From Microbacterium sp. oral taxon 186 str. F0373 (GTDB lineage: Bacteria > Actinomycetota > Actinomycetes > Actinomycetales > Microbacteriaceae): a stretch of 64,000 bases of DNA. Position 1 is the stretch's first letter, and each line of letters begins with the position of its first letter. Shown piece after piece: positions 8,993 to 17,607 of the stretch. The notes under the pieces were generated by a model that was not told where the DNA came from, did not search any database, and saw only the letters and a list, made by a program, of their open reading frames with translations. The stretch lies in contig NZ_KE150457.1 of the NCBI RefSeq assembly GCF_000411455.1, forward strand, positions 626,272 through 690,271, given 5' to 3'. A program made the translations under genes and the position numbers.

Positions 8993-9162
8993 GTGCGACT
9001 CCCTGTGCGATGACATCGTTCGGTGACACCGTTGCCACACGCTCGAACCGTGACGAGACCATCCCGTGACGAGTTCAGCCTAGGCCTCGGACCCACTCGT
9101 CGGGGTGTGGGACGGTGGGTCTGGACGCGGGCGCGCTGAGTTGCTATACGCCGCGGCACCCC

Positions 9163-9231
9163 GCGAGAAACCAGCTTCGGAGCGAGAAACACGTGCAGAC
9201 GTGATGTCTCGCGGCCGGGATGGTTTCTCGC
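9163..9231. repeat. Nested intergenic palindrome (GCGAGAAACCA type)
   Basis: Outer arms GCGAGAAACCAGC (9163-9175) and TGGTTTCTCGC (9221-9231); inner arms GCGAGAAACA (from 9182) and TGATGTCTCGC (to about 9212). The loop carries ACGTG. It lies between the xylB stop and the glgX start. A sister structure with the same outer/inner plan lies at 10592-10672. No T-run follows either side, so a terminator role is uncertain. Confidence 0.6.
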
Positions 9232-9263
9232 TGGCTGCAGGACGCCGGCGGTGCGGGATGCCG

Positions 9264-10562
9264 TCAGGCGGCGAGGATGCGGGCCGCCTGGCGAGCGGCC
9301 CCGAGCGCGACGTACTCGCCCGCCGCGGGCACGTCCACCGGCACGCCGAGGACGTCGGGGGCGATGCGCCGCACCGCCTCGGACTGCGCGCCGCCGCCGA
9401 CCAGCAGCGCCCGTTCGATCGGCACACCGAGCCCGCGGATGGCATCCAGGCCGGCCGCGAGTCCTCGCAGCATGCCCTCCACCGCCGCGCGGGCGAGGTT
9501 CTCGCGGGTGGTGGCGGCGAGCGTCATCCCCGTCAGCTCCGCGGTCGCATCGGGCAGGTTGGGCGTGCGCTCCCCCTCGAAGTAGGGCAGCAACCGCAGA
9601 CCGGCGGCTCCGGCGGGAGCGGCGAGAGCGAGCGCGCTCAGCTCATCGTGATCGACAGCGAGGAGCCGTGTCGTCACATCGAGCACCCGCGCCGCGTTGA
9701 GCGTCGCCACCAGCGGGAGGAAGTGGCCGTCGGCATCCGCGAAGCCCGCGACGGTGCCGGTGGGGTCGATCGTGCGCTCCGCACTGACCGCGAACACGGT
9801 GCCGCTGGTCCCGATCGAGACGACGACGTCGCCGACCGTCGCGCCCACCCCGAACGCCGCCGCCGCGTTGTCGCCCGCGCCCGCGCCGACGCGGCGGCCG
9901 TCGGCATCCGTGACCGACTCGAGAGGTCCGAGCACCCGCGGCAGCGCGGCGTCGTGGCCGAGCGCGGCGACGAGCAGATCGCGATCGTAGGCGCCTGTCG
10001 CGGGGTTCCAGTAGCCCGTGCCGGAGGCGTCGGAACGGTCGGTGATCAGCTCGTCGAACGCCGCGGTGCCCTCAGCCACGGGCCCGAACCCGCGCAGGCG
10101 CCAGGTCAGCCAGTCGTGCGGCAAGGCGACGGCGGCCACGGCCGCGGCGTGGTCGGGTTCGGCGTCGCGCAGCCACCGGAGCTTGGTGATCGTGAAAGAC
10201 GCCACGGGCACAAGGCCGGTACGTCGGGCCAGCTCGTCGGCGCCGAACTCGGCGATGAGATCGGCGGCGGCGCCGGCCGAGCGCGTGTCGTTCCACAACA
10301 GGGCGTCGCGGACGACGAGGCCGCGCGCATCGAGCGCGACCATGCCGTGCTGCTGCCCGCCGATCGCCCACGCCTCCACGTCGTCGATGCCCCCGGCATC
10401 CGCGATCGCCGTCTGCAGCGCGCTCCACCACGCCTCGGGGTCGACGCTCGTGCCGTCAGGGTGCGTCGCGCGCCCCGACCGCACGATCCGGCCGGTCGCC
10501 GCGTCGACGATCACGACCTTGCAGGACTGCGTCGACGAGTCGACGCCCATCACGAGTGCCAT
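9264..10562 (-). CDS. xylB: Xylulokinase
   Basis: FGGY-family sugar kinase that phosphorylates D-xylulose to xylulose-5-phosphate in the cytoplasm. The protein is 432 aa, slightly shorter than many homologues. Marks seen: [16 protein letters not shown] (N-terminal phosphate-binding loop), [25 protein letters not shown] with the catalytic Asp, [11 protein letters not shown] and the C-terminal ATP site [23 protein letters not shown] at 10560-10562 follows GAGGAGAGG. It lies 132 bp behind xylA on the same strand, so the two probably share the xylA promoter, although a palindrome sits between them. Confidence 0.95.
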   Translation of the reverse strand: MALVMGVDSSTQSCKVVIVDAATGRIVRSGRATHPDGTSVDPEAWWSALQTAIADAGGIDDVEAWAIGGQQHGMVALDARGLVVRDALLWNDTRSAGAAADLIAEFGADELARRTGLVPVASFTITKLRWLRDAEPDHAAAVAAVALPHDWLTWRLRGFGPVAEGTAAFDELITDRSDASGTGYWNPATGAYDRDLLVAALGHDAALPRVLGPLESVTDADGRRVGAGAGDNAAAAFGVGATVGDVVVSIGTSGTVFAVSAERTIDPTGTVAGFADADGHFLPLVATLNAARVLDVTTRLLAVDHDELSALALAAPAGAAGLRLLPYFEGERTPNLPDATAELTGMTLAATTRENLARAAVEGMLRGLAAGLDAIRGLGVPIERALLVGGGAQSEAVRRIAPDVLGVPVDVPAAGEYVALGAARQAARILAA

Positions 10563-10591
10563 ATCGGCATCCTCTCCTCGGTGGACCGTCA

Positions 10592-10672
10592 CCACCCAGC
10601 GAGACACCGTATCCGCGCCGAGACACCGACGTGCGGCGGGTGTCTCCGCGCGGACGTGGTGTCTCGCGGGTG
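10592..10672. repeat. Nested intergenic palindrome (GCGAGACACC type)
   Basis: Outer arms GCGAGACACC (10599-10608) and GGTGTCTCGC (10658-10667), extended by CCACCC/GGGTGG; inner arms CGAGACACC (10619-10627) and GGTGTCTC (10639-10646) around ACGTG. It has the same architecture as 9163-9231 on the other side of xylB. Confidence 0.65.
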
Positions 10673-10694
10673 GACGGTCGAACGGATGCCGGGC

Positions 10695-11882
10695 TCAGCG
10701 CGCGCCGAGCAGGTGCTCGGTGGCCAGCTGCTGCAGGCGGACGAAGCCGAAGCCCTTGCCCCCGAGGTACGCGTCGGTGTCGAAGTCCTCGTAGGCGGAG
10801 CGGTCGGCCACGAAGTCGTCGTAGCTCTCACCCTCGGCGAATGTCGGCTGTGTCAGCTCGGCGACGCGCGCGGCGGCGAGTGCCTCCTGCACCTCCGGAT
10901 CGGCGCGGAAGGCGGCCGCGCGCTCCTTCAGCAGCAGGTAGGTGCGCATGTTGGCGGCTGCCGAGTCCCAGACGCCCGTCTCGTCCTCGGTGCGCGAGGG
11001 CTTGTAGTCGAAGTGGCGCGGGCCCTCGTAGGACTGCCCACCGCCGGGGCCGCCGTTCTCGAGCAGGTCGACGAGCGCGAACGCGTTGTGAAGGTCGCCG
11101 TGACCGAAGACGAGGTCCTGGTCGTACTTGATGCCGCGCTGACCGTTGAGGTCGATGTGGAAGAGCTTGCCGTGGTAGAGCGCCTGCGCGATGCCCGCGG
11201 CGAAGTTGAGCCCGGCCATCTGCTCGTGGCCCACCTCGGGGTTCAAGCCGACGAGCTCAGGACGCTCGAGCGAGTCGATGAACGCGAGGGCGTGCCCGAC
11301 GGTCGGCAACAGGATGTCGCCGCGCGGCTCGTTGGGCTTGGGCTCGATCGCGAAGCGGATGTCGTAGCCCTTGCTCACGACGTAGTCGCCGAGGAAGTTC
11401 ACGGCCTCGCGGTAGCGCTCCAGTGCCTGGCGGATGTCCTTCGCCGCGTCGTACTCGGCGCCCTCACGCCCGCCCCACATGACGAAGGTCTGGGCGCCCA
11501 GCTCGGCGCCCAGGTCGATCTGACGCAGCACCTTGCGGATGGCGAAGCGGCGCACGTCACGGTCGTTCGAGGTGAAGCCGCCGTCCTTGAAGACGGGCGC
11601 GCTGAAGAGGTTGGTCGTGACCATCGGAACCTTCAGACCCGTGGCCTCCAGCGCACCCTTGAGACGGTCGATCTGGTGCTGGCGATCGGTGTCGCTGGAG
11701 CCGAAGGGGAAGAGGTCGTCGTCGTGGAAGGTGAGGCCGTACGCCCCCAGCTCGGCGAGCTTCTCGACCGCGTGCACGACGTCGAGCGGCGGACGGGTCG
11801 GGCCGCCGAACGGGTCGGTGCCGTTGTAGCCGATGGTCCAGAGACCGAAGGTGAACTTGTCGGCGGGGGTCGGGGTGGTCAT
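10695..11882 (-). CDS. xylA: Xylose isomerase
   Basis: Converts D-xylose to D-xylulose in the cytoplasm; metal-dependent TIM barrel. The protein is 395 aa, the length of the class I actinobacterial type. Motifs: [39 protein letters not shown] (active-site His and Asp), [26 protein letters not shown] (metal-ligand Glu), [18 protein letters not shown] and [23 protein letters not shown] at 11880-11882 is preceded by AAGGAG. It is divergent from the ROK regulator at 11995, with a shared promoter region. Confidence 0.97.
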   Translation of the reverse strand: MTTPTPADKFTFGLWTIGYNGTDPFGGPTRPPLDVVHAVEKLAELGAYGLTFHDDDLFPFGSSDTDRQHQIDRLKGALEATGLKVPMVTTNLFSAPVFKDGGFTSNDRDVRRFAIRKVLRQIDLGAELGAQTFVMWGGREGAEYDAAKDIRQALERYREAVNFLGDYVVSKGYDIRFAIEPKPNEPRGDILLPTVGHALAFIDSLERPELVGLNPEVGHEQMAGLNFAAGIAQALYHGKLFHIDLNGQRGIKYDQDLVFGHGDLHNAFALVDLLENGGPGGGQSYEGPRHFDYKPSRTEDETGVWDSAAANMRTYLLLKERAAAFRADPEVQEALAAARVAELTQPTFAEGESYDDFVADRSAYEDFDTDAYLGGKGFGFVRLQQLATEHLLGAR

Positions 11883-11916
11883 GACGCTCCTTCGCGGGCT
11901 CCCGGGCGGGAGGTTT

Positions 11917-11931
11917 GTTGTTGACAGCAAC
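11917..11931. promoter_or_regulatory. Putative operator in the xylA / ROK-regulator divergent promoter
   Basis: The near-palindrome GTTGTTGACAGCAAC lies between the two divergent starts and overlaps a TTGACA-like -35 box. Its place fits repression of xylA, and autoregulation, by the neighbouring ROK protein. The assignment rests on position and symmetry only. Confidence 0.45.
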
Positions 11932-11994
11932 CTATACCACGACGCACCCGTCGTCCACCGCGTCGCCCGGCATCCGCGCCTCTAGGGTGGACGC

Positions 11995-13191
11995 GTGGCA
12001 CGCGCAGAGGGAACCGTCGAGGGCGTTCGGCGCGCCAACCTGTCCCGCGTCCTGCGACTCGTACACGAAGACGGCCCCCTGTCCCGCGCCGCCCTCACCG
12101 AGATGACCGGGCTGAATCGCTCGACGGTCGGCGCGCTCGTCGCCGACCTGGTGACGGCGGGACTCGCCAACGAGGGCGCCCCCGAGATGCACCGGCGGGT
12201 GGGGCGCCCCTCGCCGTCGGTCGCGGCCGCCGCGGACGTCGTCGCCATCGCGGTCAACCCCGAGGTCGACGCCCTCACCGTTGCCGCCATCGGACTCGAC
12301 CGCGCAATCGTCTGCCGCGAGCGCATCGAGCTGACGGGACTGCTCACCCCCGACGAAGCCGCCGCCCTCACCGTGGAGGTCGTCGAACGCTGGCGTGCGG
12401 ACGCGCTCGCATCGCATCGCATCGTCGGCACCGGCATCGCGGTGCCCGGGCTGGTGCGCGCCGCCGACGGACTCGTGCGCCGCGCCCCGCACCTCGACTG
12501 GACCGACGCGCCCCTGCGCGACGAGCTCGCGCGCGCCACGGGCCTGCCGACGGCGATCGACAACGACGCGACTCTCGGCGCCCTCGCCGAGAGCCGCTAC
12601 GGCGCCGGTCGCGGCGTCGCCGATCTGATCTACGTCAACGGCGGCGCGAGCGGCATCGGCGGTGGACTCGTGATCGGCGGCCACCTCGTGCGCGGTGCGG
12701 GCGGCTACGCCGGCGAGCTCGGTCAGAACCGCCCGGGCATCGCCCAGCCGGCCGATCGACGCTCGGGCGCGCAGGGCACTCTGGAAGACGAGGTGAGCCG
12801 CTCGCGGCTGCTCGCCGTCGTGGGGCTGCACAGCGCCGACGAACCCACACTCGAAGAGGCGATCCGCACCTCCGGGAGCGTCGAGGTGGCGGCCGAGGTC
12901 GAACGCCAGCGCCGCATCCTCGCGACGGCGCTGGCGAACGCGGTGAACGTGCTCAACCCGTCGATCGTCATCCTCGGCGGCTTCCTCGCAACGATCCTGG
13001 ATCAGGATGCCGAGGCCCTCCAGAGCGCCGTGCGCGCGCAGGCCATGGCTATGAACGTCGAAGACCTGCAGCTGCGCGCGGCCGGCCTCGGACCCGACCG
13101 GCTGCTCGTCGGCGCCGCCGAGATCGCCTTCGACGCGCTGCTCACCGACCCGCTCGACGCACTGCCTGGCGCACTGCCCGACGCGGGCTGA
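11995..13191 (+). CDS. ROK-family transcriptional regulator (probable xylose regulator)
   Basis: DNA-binding sugar-responsive repressor of the XylR/NagC type, 398 aa. The N-terminal winged helix spans about residues 20-75 (LTEMTGLNRSTVGALVADLV). The sugar-kinase-like domain has TGIAVPGLVR, IDNDATLGALAESRYGAGRG and GASGIGGGLVIGGHLVRGAG. The usual ROK zinc motif (E-x-G-H, then CxCGxxGC) is absent: it reads GELGQNRPGIAQPADRR with no Cys cluster. The start is GTG at 11995. Divergence from xylA suggests control by xylose. Confidence 0.88.
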   Translation: MARAEGTVEGVRRANLSRVLRLVHEDGPLSRAALTEMTGLNRSTVGALVADLVTAGLANEGAPEMHRRVGRPSPSVAAAADVVAIAVNPEVDALTVAAIGLDRAIVCRERIELTGLLTPDEAAALTVEVVERWRADALASHRIVGTGIAVPGLVRAADGLVRRAPHLDWTDAPLRDELARATGLPTAIDNDATLGALAESRYGAGRGVADLIYVNGGASGIGGGLVIGGHLVRGAGGYAGELGQNRPGIAQPADRRSGAQGTLEDEVSRSRLLAVVGLHSADEPTLEEAIRTSGSVEVAAEVERQRRILATALANAVNVLNPSIVILGGFLATILDQDAEALQSAVRAQAMAMNVEDLQLRAAGLGPDRLLVGAAEIAFDALLTDPLDALPGALPDAG

Positions 13192-13209
13192 CCTCCGGCA
13201 TCCGCGCGC

Positions 13210-14208
13210 TCAGCGCAGCGGCGCGGTGGTGGCGCGCGGGATGAGCCTCGTGGGAAGAACGAGGTGCGTGGCCTCGGGCGTGCCCCCGCCGAGCATCGTG
13301 ACCAGCATCCGCGCGGCTTCGGCGCCGAGGCGCTGGATGGGCTGGCGCACCGTGCTGAGCGGACGCGCCGTGAGGAAAGCCTCGGGGATGTCGTCGAAGC
13401 CGATGACCGACAGATCGCCCGGCACGTCCAGTCCCAGCTCCCCCGCCACTTCGATCAGCCCGAGCGCCGTGCGGTCGTTCGCGGCGAAGACGGCGGTGGG
13501 CCGGTCCGACTGCTGCAACAGCGCACGCCCGACGACCCGGACCGTGTCGGGGTCGTACATCCCCACGGCCACGAGGGCGGGGTCGAAGCGGATGCCGGCA
13601 TGGCGCAGCGCGCGGCGGTAGCCCGCCTCGCGCATCTCCGACGAGCGCAGCTCGGGACGCCCCGCGAGGAACCCGATGCGCCGGTGCCCGAGTTCGAGGA
13701 GGTGCGTCGTCGCCTCGAAGCCTCCGGCGAGGCTGTCGGATTCGACCGAGGGAATGTCGACGCGACCGGCGTGCGGGTCGACCGCGACGATCGGCACGTC
13801 GGCGTTGACGCCGACGACCGTGGGGGTGACCATGATGGCGGCATCGATGAGTGTGCCGCTGAGCCGACTGAGCGAGCGACGTTCCCACCCCTGCGGATCG
13901 CTGTCGCGCGCACCCGCGTACGCGAGCAGATCGTAGCGGTGGCTGCTGAGGGCCGCACCGACGCCCTTCAGCACCTCCGCGCTGAACGGCTCGAAGTCCG
14001 AGACGAGCACGCCGACGACCCCCGTTCGGCGGGAGCGCATGCTGCTCGCGACGAGGCTCGACTCGTAGCCGAGCTCGGCCACGGCATCCAGCACGCGCGA
14101 CACCGTCGCGCTGGCGACGCCGTAGCGCCCGTTGACCGCTTTGGACACCGTGGCGACCGACACTCCGGCAGCGGCGGCGACGTCATGGATGGTGGCTCGG
14201 CGATTCAC
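13210..14208 (-). CDS. LacI-family transcriptional regulator
   Basis: Repressor of 332 aa. The N-terminal HTH (ATIHDVAAAAGVSVATVSKA) and hinge (RVLDAVAELGYESSLVASSM) are classic, followed by a periplasmic-binding-protein-like sensor domain ending in SVIGFDDIPEAFLTARPLST. The start is GTG at 14206-14208. It is divergent from the sugar importer/GH3 operon at 14378 and probably controls that operon and itself; the inducer is likely an oligosaccharide or pentose released from plant glycans. Confidence 0.93.
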   Translation of the reverse strand: MNRRATIHDVAAAAGVSVATVSKAVNGRYGVASATVSRVLDAVAELGYESSLVASSMRSRRTGVVGVLVSDFEPFSAEVLKGVGAALSSHRYDLLAYAGARDSDPQGWERRSLSRLSGTLIDAAIMVTPTVVGVNADVPIVAVDPHAGRVDIPSVESDSLAGGFEATTHLLELGHRRIGFLAGRPELRSSEMREAGYRRALRHAGIRFDPALVAVGMYDPDTVRVVGRALLQQSDRPTAVFAANDRTALGLIEVAGELGLDVPGDLSVIGFDDIPEAFLTARPLSTVRQPIQRLGAEAARMLVTMLGGGTPEATHLVLPTRLIPRATTAPLR

Positions 14209-14229
14209 GGGGCGATCCTACGGGGACGG

Positions 14230-14261
14230 AAACGTTATTGAAAAGGTTTTTGAAAACGTTT
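14230..14261. promoter_or_regulatory. Two LacI-type operator half-motifs plus a -35 box
   Basis: GAAACGTTATTG (14229-14240) and TGAAAACGTTTGACG (14251-14265) both centre on AACGTT, the usual CG-centred LacI-family core, 23 bp apart, i.e. about two helical turns. A TTGACA at 14269-14274 could be the -35 of the importer operon. They lie between the lacI-type gene and the binding-protein gene. Confidence 0.55.
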
Positions 14262-14377
14262 GACGTTGTTGACAACAAATGGACACACTGGTGCACATTC
14301 CGGCCCGAACCCGTTCACCGGAATGCTCCGTGCCCCGAACGACCGGGGTGAGGCTCAATGAGGAGGACAGGAATCAC

Positions 14378-15667
14378 ATGAAGGCGAACAAGATCCTGAC
14401 CGGAGCGGTGCTCCTGGTCGCGGGCACGCTCGGTCTGAGCGCCTGCAGCGGCGGATCCGGCGGGACCAACGCCGACGGCAAGGTCGAGATGACGCTCTGG
14501 CAGAACTCGACCACCGGTCCCGGACAGCAGTTCTGGAAGGACGCGATCGCGGCCTTCGAGAAGGAGAACCCGAACGTCACCATCACGATGCAGTCCGTGC
14601 AGAACGAAGACATGGACGGCAAGCTGCAGACCGCCCTGAACGCGGGCGACGCCCCCGACATCTTCCTGCAGCGCGGCGGCGGCAAGCTCGCCGCCATGGT
14701 GCAGGCGGGCCAGCTGATGGACCTCACCGACAAGATCGGCGACACCGCCAAGTCGGAGATCTCCGAAGGCTCCTTCAAGGCCGAGACCTACCAGGACAAG
14801 GTGTGGGCCATGCCGCTGGCGGTGCTGCCGAGCGGCTTCTGGTACAGCTCCGACCTGTTCACGAAGGCGGGCATCACCACGCCGCCGACCACGATCAGCG
14901 ACCTGGAGTCGGTCGTCGGCAAGCTGAAGTCCGCCGGCGTTGCGCCCATCGCGCTCGGCGCGAAGGACGCGTGGCCCGCGGCGCACTGGTACTACAACTT
15001 CGCACTGCGCGAGTGCAGCCCGCAGACCATCGAGAAGACCGGGGACTCGAAGGACTTCAGCGACGGCTGCTGGCTGAAGGCCGCGGAGGACCTCAACGAC
15101 TTCGCTGCGACGAAGCCGTTCAACGAGGGCTTCCTCACGACCTCCGCCCAGCAGGGCGCCGGCAGCTCCGCCGGCCTCGTCGCCAACCACCAGGCCGCGA
15201 TGGAGCTCATGGGTGCATGGGACCCGGGTGTGATCGCCTCGCTCACCCCCGACGAGAAGCCCCTCCCCGACCTCGCATGGTTCCCCTTCCCCGAGGTCTC
15301 CGGCGGTCAGGGCGAGCCCGGATCGATGATGGGAGGCGTCGACGGCTACTCCTGCTCGGTGAAGGCACCGAAGGAGTGCGCCGACTTCCTCAACTTCATC
15401 GCCTCGGCCGACCAGCAGAAGGCGTACTACGCAGCCTTCAGCGCCCCGCCCGTCAACAAGACCGCGCAGGAGGCGGTGAAGGAGACGTACCTGAAGGACG
15501 TGCTCGCCGCCTACAACAAGGCGCCGTTCGTCTCGCAGTGGCTCGACACCGTCCTCGGCCAGAACGTCGGCAACGCGCTGAACGTCGCCGTCGTGGATCT
15601 GCTGGCCGGCAAGAGCAACCCGCAGCAGATGATCCAGTCGGTCACCGACGCGGCCAAGAAGGGCTGA
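14378..15667 (+). CDS. Sugar ABC transporter substrate-binding lipoprotein, family 1
   Basis: Extracytoplasmic sugar receptor, 429 aa. ATG at 14378 follows AGGAGGACAGG; the signal peptide is MKANKILTGAVLLVAGTLG with lipobox LSAC (Cys near residue 25). The mature region reads GKVEMTLWQNSTTGPGQQFW and FEKENPNVTITMQSVQ, typical of CUT1 binding proteins. It heads an operon with two permeases and a GH3 glycosidase, so the likely ligand is a short xylo- or gluco-oligosaccharide cut further inside the cell. A longer in-frame start at 14279 would overlap the promoter and precede the signal peptide. Confidence 0.93.
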   Translation: MKANKILTGAVLLVAGTLGLSACSGGSGGTNADGKVEMTLWQNSTTGPGQQFWKDAIAAFEKENPNVTITMQSVQNEDMDGKLQTALNAGDAPDIFLQRGGGKLAAMVQAGQLMDLTDKIGDTAKSEISEGSFKAETYQDKVWAMPLAVLPSGFWYSSDLFTKAGITTPPTTISDLESVVGKLKSAGVAPIALGAKDAWPAAHWYYNFALRECSPQTIEKTGDSKDFSDGCWLKAAEDLNDFAATKPFNEGFLTTSAQQGAGSSAGLVANHQAAMELMGAWDPGVIASLTPDEKPLPDLAWFPFPEVSGGQGEPGSMMGGVDGYSCSVKAPKECADFLNFIASADQQKAYYAAFSAPPVNKTAQEAVKETYLKDVLAAYNKAPFVSQWLDTVLGQNVGNALNVAVVDLLAGKSNPQQMIQSVTDAAKKG

Positions 15668-15674
15668 TCGGATC

Positions 15675-16697
15675 GTGTCCCTTCGCGAGAGCTCCGTGGC
15701 CGTCACCGACCCGGAGACGGATCTCGCGCAGCACGACGGGGGCGGCGTCACGCCGCCCCCGTCCACGCCGCGCCGCCGTCCCCGTGGGCTGGGCTGGGCC
15801 GGGAGATTCGAGATCGCGGTGCTCGTCGGCCCCGCGCTGCTCATGTTCCTCGGCTTCGTCATCTTCCCCGTGGCGATGGCGGCGTACTACGGCTTCTTCC
15901 GGTGGCAGGGCTACGGCACGCCCACCGACTTCGTCGGACTCCAGAACTACCTGACGATCCTCACCGACCCGACCTTCATCGAGGCCCTCGGCCACAACGG
16001 GTTCATCGTGATCGCCTCGATCGTGCTGCAGGGGCCGGTCGCCGTGCTGCTGGCCCTGCTGCTGAACCGCCGGATGCGGGGACAGTCCCTCATCCGCGTG
16101 CTGATCTTCGTCCCCTACGTCATCGCCGAGGTCGTCGTCGGCACCGGCTTCAGCCTCACGCTCCAGACGCAGGGCGCCCTGAACGGGCTGCTGGAGAGCT
16201 GGGGGCTCGGCGCATTCGCGCACGACTGGATCGCCGATCCGTCGATCGCCATCTGGACACTGATGGCCATCCTGACCTGGAAGTACGTCGGGTTCGCCGT
16301 GATCCTCTTCCTCGCGGGGCTCCAGGGCATCCCCGAGGAGCTGTACGAGGCCGCGGCCCTCGACGGCGCCGGGTACTGGCAGACGCACTGGCGCATCACG
16401 CTGCCGCTGCTGGCGCCGACGCTGCGCATCTGGGCGTTCCTGTCGATCATCGGAGCGCTCCAGCTGTTCGACCTCGTCTACATCATCTGGGGCCAGTACG
16501 TGGCCTCGACCGCAGGCACCTCCACGATGGCGACCTACATGGTCGTCAACGGCCGCAACGCCGGCAACTTCGGCTTCGGCAACGCCGTCGCCGTCGTCAT
16601 CTTCGCCATCTCACTCATCGTCGCCCTGATCTACCAGCGCTTCGTCCTGCGTCGCGACGCGGCCGGCGCCATCACCGAAGGGAAGAAGACCCGATGA
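15675..16697 (+). CDS. Sugar ABC transporter permease (MalF-like)
   Basis: Membrane permease of a CUT1 importer, 340 aa, with about six transmembrane segments after a cytoplasmic Pro/Arg-rich N-terminus. The EAA loop reads EELYEAAALDGAGYWQTHWR. The start is GTG at 15675, 7 bp after the binding-protein stop; a GTG 21 nt later is possible. The gene ends in an ATGA overlap with the second permease. Confidence 0.93.
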   Translation: MSLRESSVAVTDPETDLAQHDGGGVTPPPSTPRRRPRGLGWAGRFEIAVLVGPALLMFLGFVIFPVAMAAYYGFFRWQGYGTPTDFVGLQNYLTILTDPTFIEALGHNGFIVIASIVLQGPVAVLLALLLNRRMRGQSLIRVLIFVPYVIAEVVVGTGFSLTLQTQGALNGLLESWGLGAFAHDWIADPSIAIWTLMAILTWKYVGFAVILFLAGLQGIPEELYEAAALDGAGYWQTHWRITLPLLAPTLRIWAFLSIIGALQLFDLVYIIWGQYVASTAGTSTMATYMVVNGRNAGNFGFGNAVAVVIFAISLIVALIYQRFVLRRDAAGAITEGKKTR

Positions 16698-17602
16698 GCG
16701 CGCTCACCGTCGACACCCCCGCCTCCACCGCCACTCTGGCCACTGCGAGCCGCCACAGCCGCGGTCCGCGCCGTGCGAAGGAGCGCCTGCCCTGGGGCAG
16801 CCCCCTCGTCTACTTCATCGCACTCGTCGTCATCGCGCTGATGCTCGCGCCCGTGCTGTACATCATCATCGGCGGCTTCCGCAGCAACTCGCAGATCACG
16901 GTCGACCCTGCCGGCTGGCCGGATCCGTGGAACGCGCAGAACTACCTCAACGTGCTCACCGGCCCGCAGTTCTGGCGCCAGGTGCTCAACTCGGTCATCG
17001 CCGCCACCGCGACCACGGCGGGCGTGGTCGCCCTGGGCATGATGGCGAGCTACGTCATCGCCCGCTACCCGTTCCGGGGCCGCGGCGTGCTCTACGCCCT
17101 GTTCGCGGCGGGACTCATGTTCCCGATCACCGTCGCGATCACGCCGCTGTACATCGTCATCCGCAACCTCGGGCTGATGAACTCCCTCGCGGGCATCATC
17201 CTGCCGCAGATCGCGTTCGCGCTGCCGACGACGATCATCATCCTCGTGCCGTTCCTGCGGGCGATCCCGGACGAGATCCAGGAAGCCGCGTTCATCGACG
17301 GCTGCAGTCGATTGGGCTTCTTCTGGCGGATGGTACTGCCCTTGTCGGTGCCCGGCGTCATCACGGTCGGCATCCTCGCGTTCATCGGCAGCTGGAACAG
17401 CTACCTGCTCCCCCTGTTTATCCTCAACAACGAGGCGAGCTTCACGCTGCCTCTGGGCGTGCAGGCCTTCTCCTCCCAGTACTCGGTCGACACCGCCAAG
17501 GTGCTGGCTTTCACCTCACTGTCGATGCTCCCCGCACTGCTGTTCTTCAGCCTGTTCGAGCGTCGCATCGTCGGCGGCCTCACGGGCGCCGTGAAGGGCT
17601 GA
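16694..17602 (+). CDS. Sugar ABC transporter permease (MalG-like)
   Basis: Second CUT1 permease, 302 aa. It has six membrane spans and the EAA loop DEIQEAAFIDGCSRLGFFWR near residue 200. ATG overlaps the previous stop (ATGA at 16694-16697), so the pair is translationally coupled. No ATPase gene follows: a shared MsiK/MsmX-type ATPase encoded elsewhere must energise the system, as is common in actinobacteria. Confidence 0.93.
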   Translation: MSALTVDTPASTATLATASRHSRGPRRAKERLPWGSPLVYFIALVVIALMLAPVLYIIIGGFRSNSQITVDPAGWPDPWNAQNYLNVLTGPQFWRQVLNSVIAATATTAGVVALGMMASYVIARYPFRGRGVLYALFAAGLMFPITVAITPLYIVIRNLGLMNSLAGIILPQIAFALPTTIIILVPFLRAIPDEIQEAAFIDGCSRLGFFWRMVLPLSVPGVITVGILAFIGSWNSYLLPLFILNNEASFTLPLGVQAFSSQYSVDTAKVLAFTSLSMLPALLFFSLFERRIVGGLTGAVKG

Positions 17603-17607
17603 TCCGT

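Noticed and set aside
6785..9013. 742-codon plus-strand frame opposite glgX
   Set aside because: A mirror of the glgX codon pattern; no motif and no ribosome site.
9105..11924. 939-codon plus-strand frame across xylB and xylA
   Set aside because: It spans two well-supported genes and their gap on the other strand; an effect of biased codon use.
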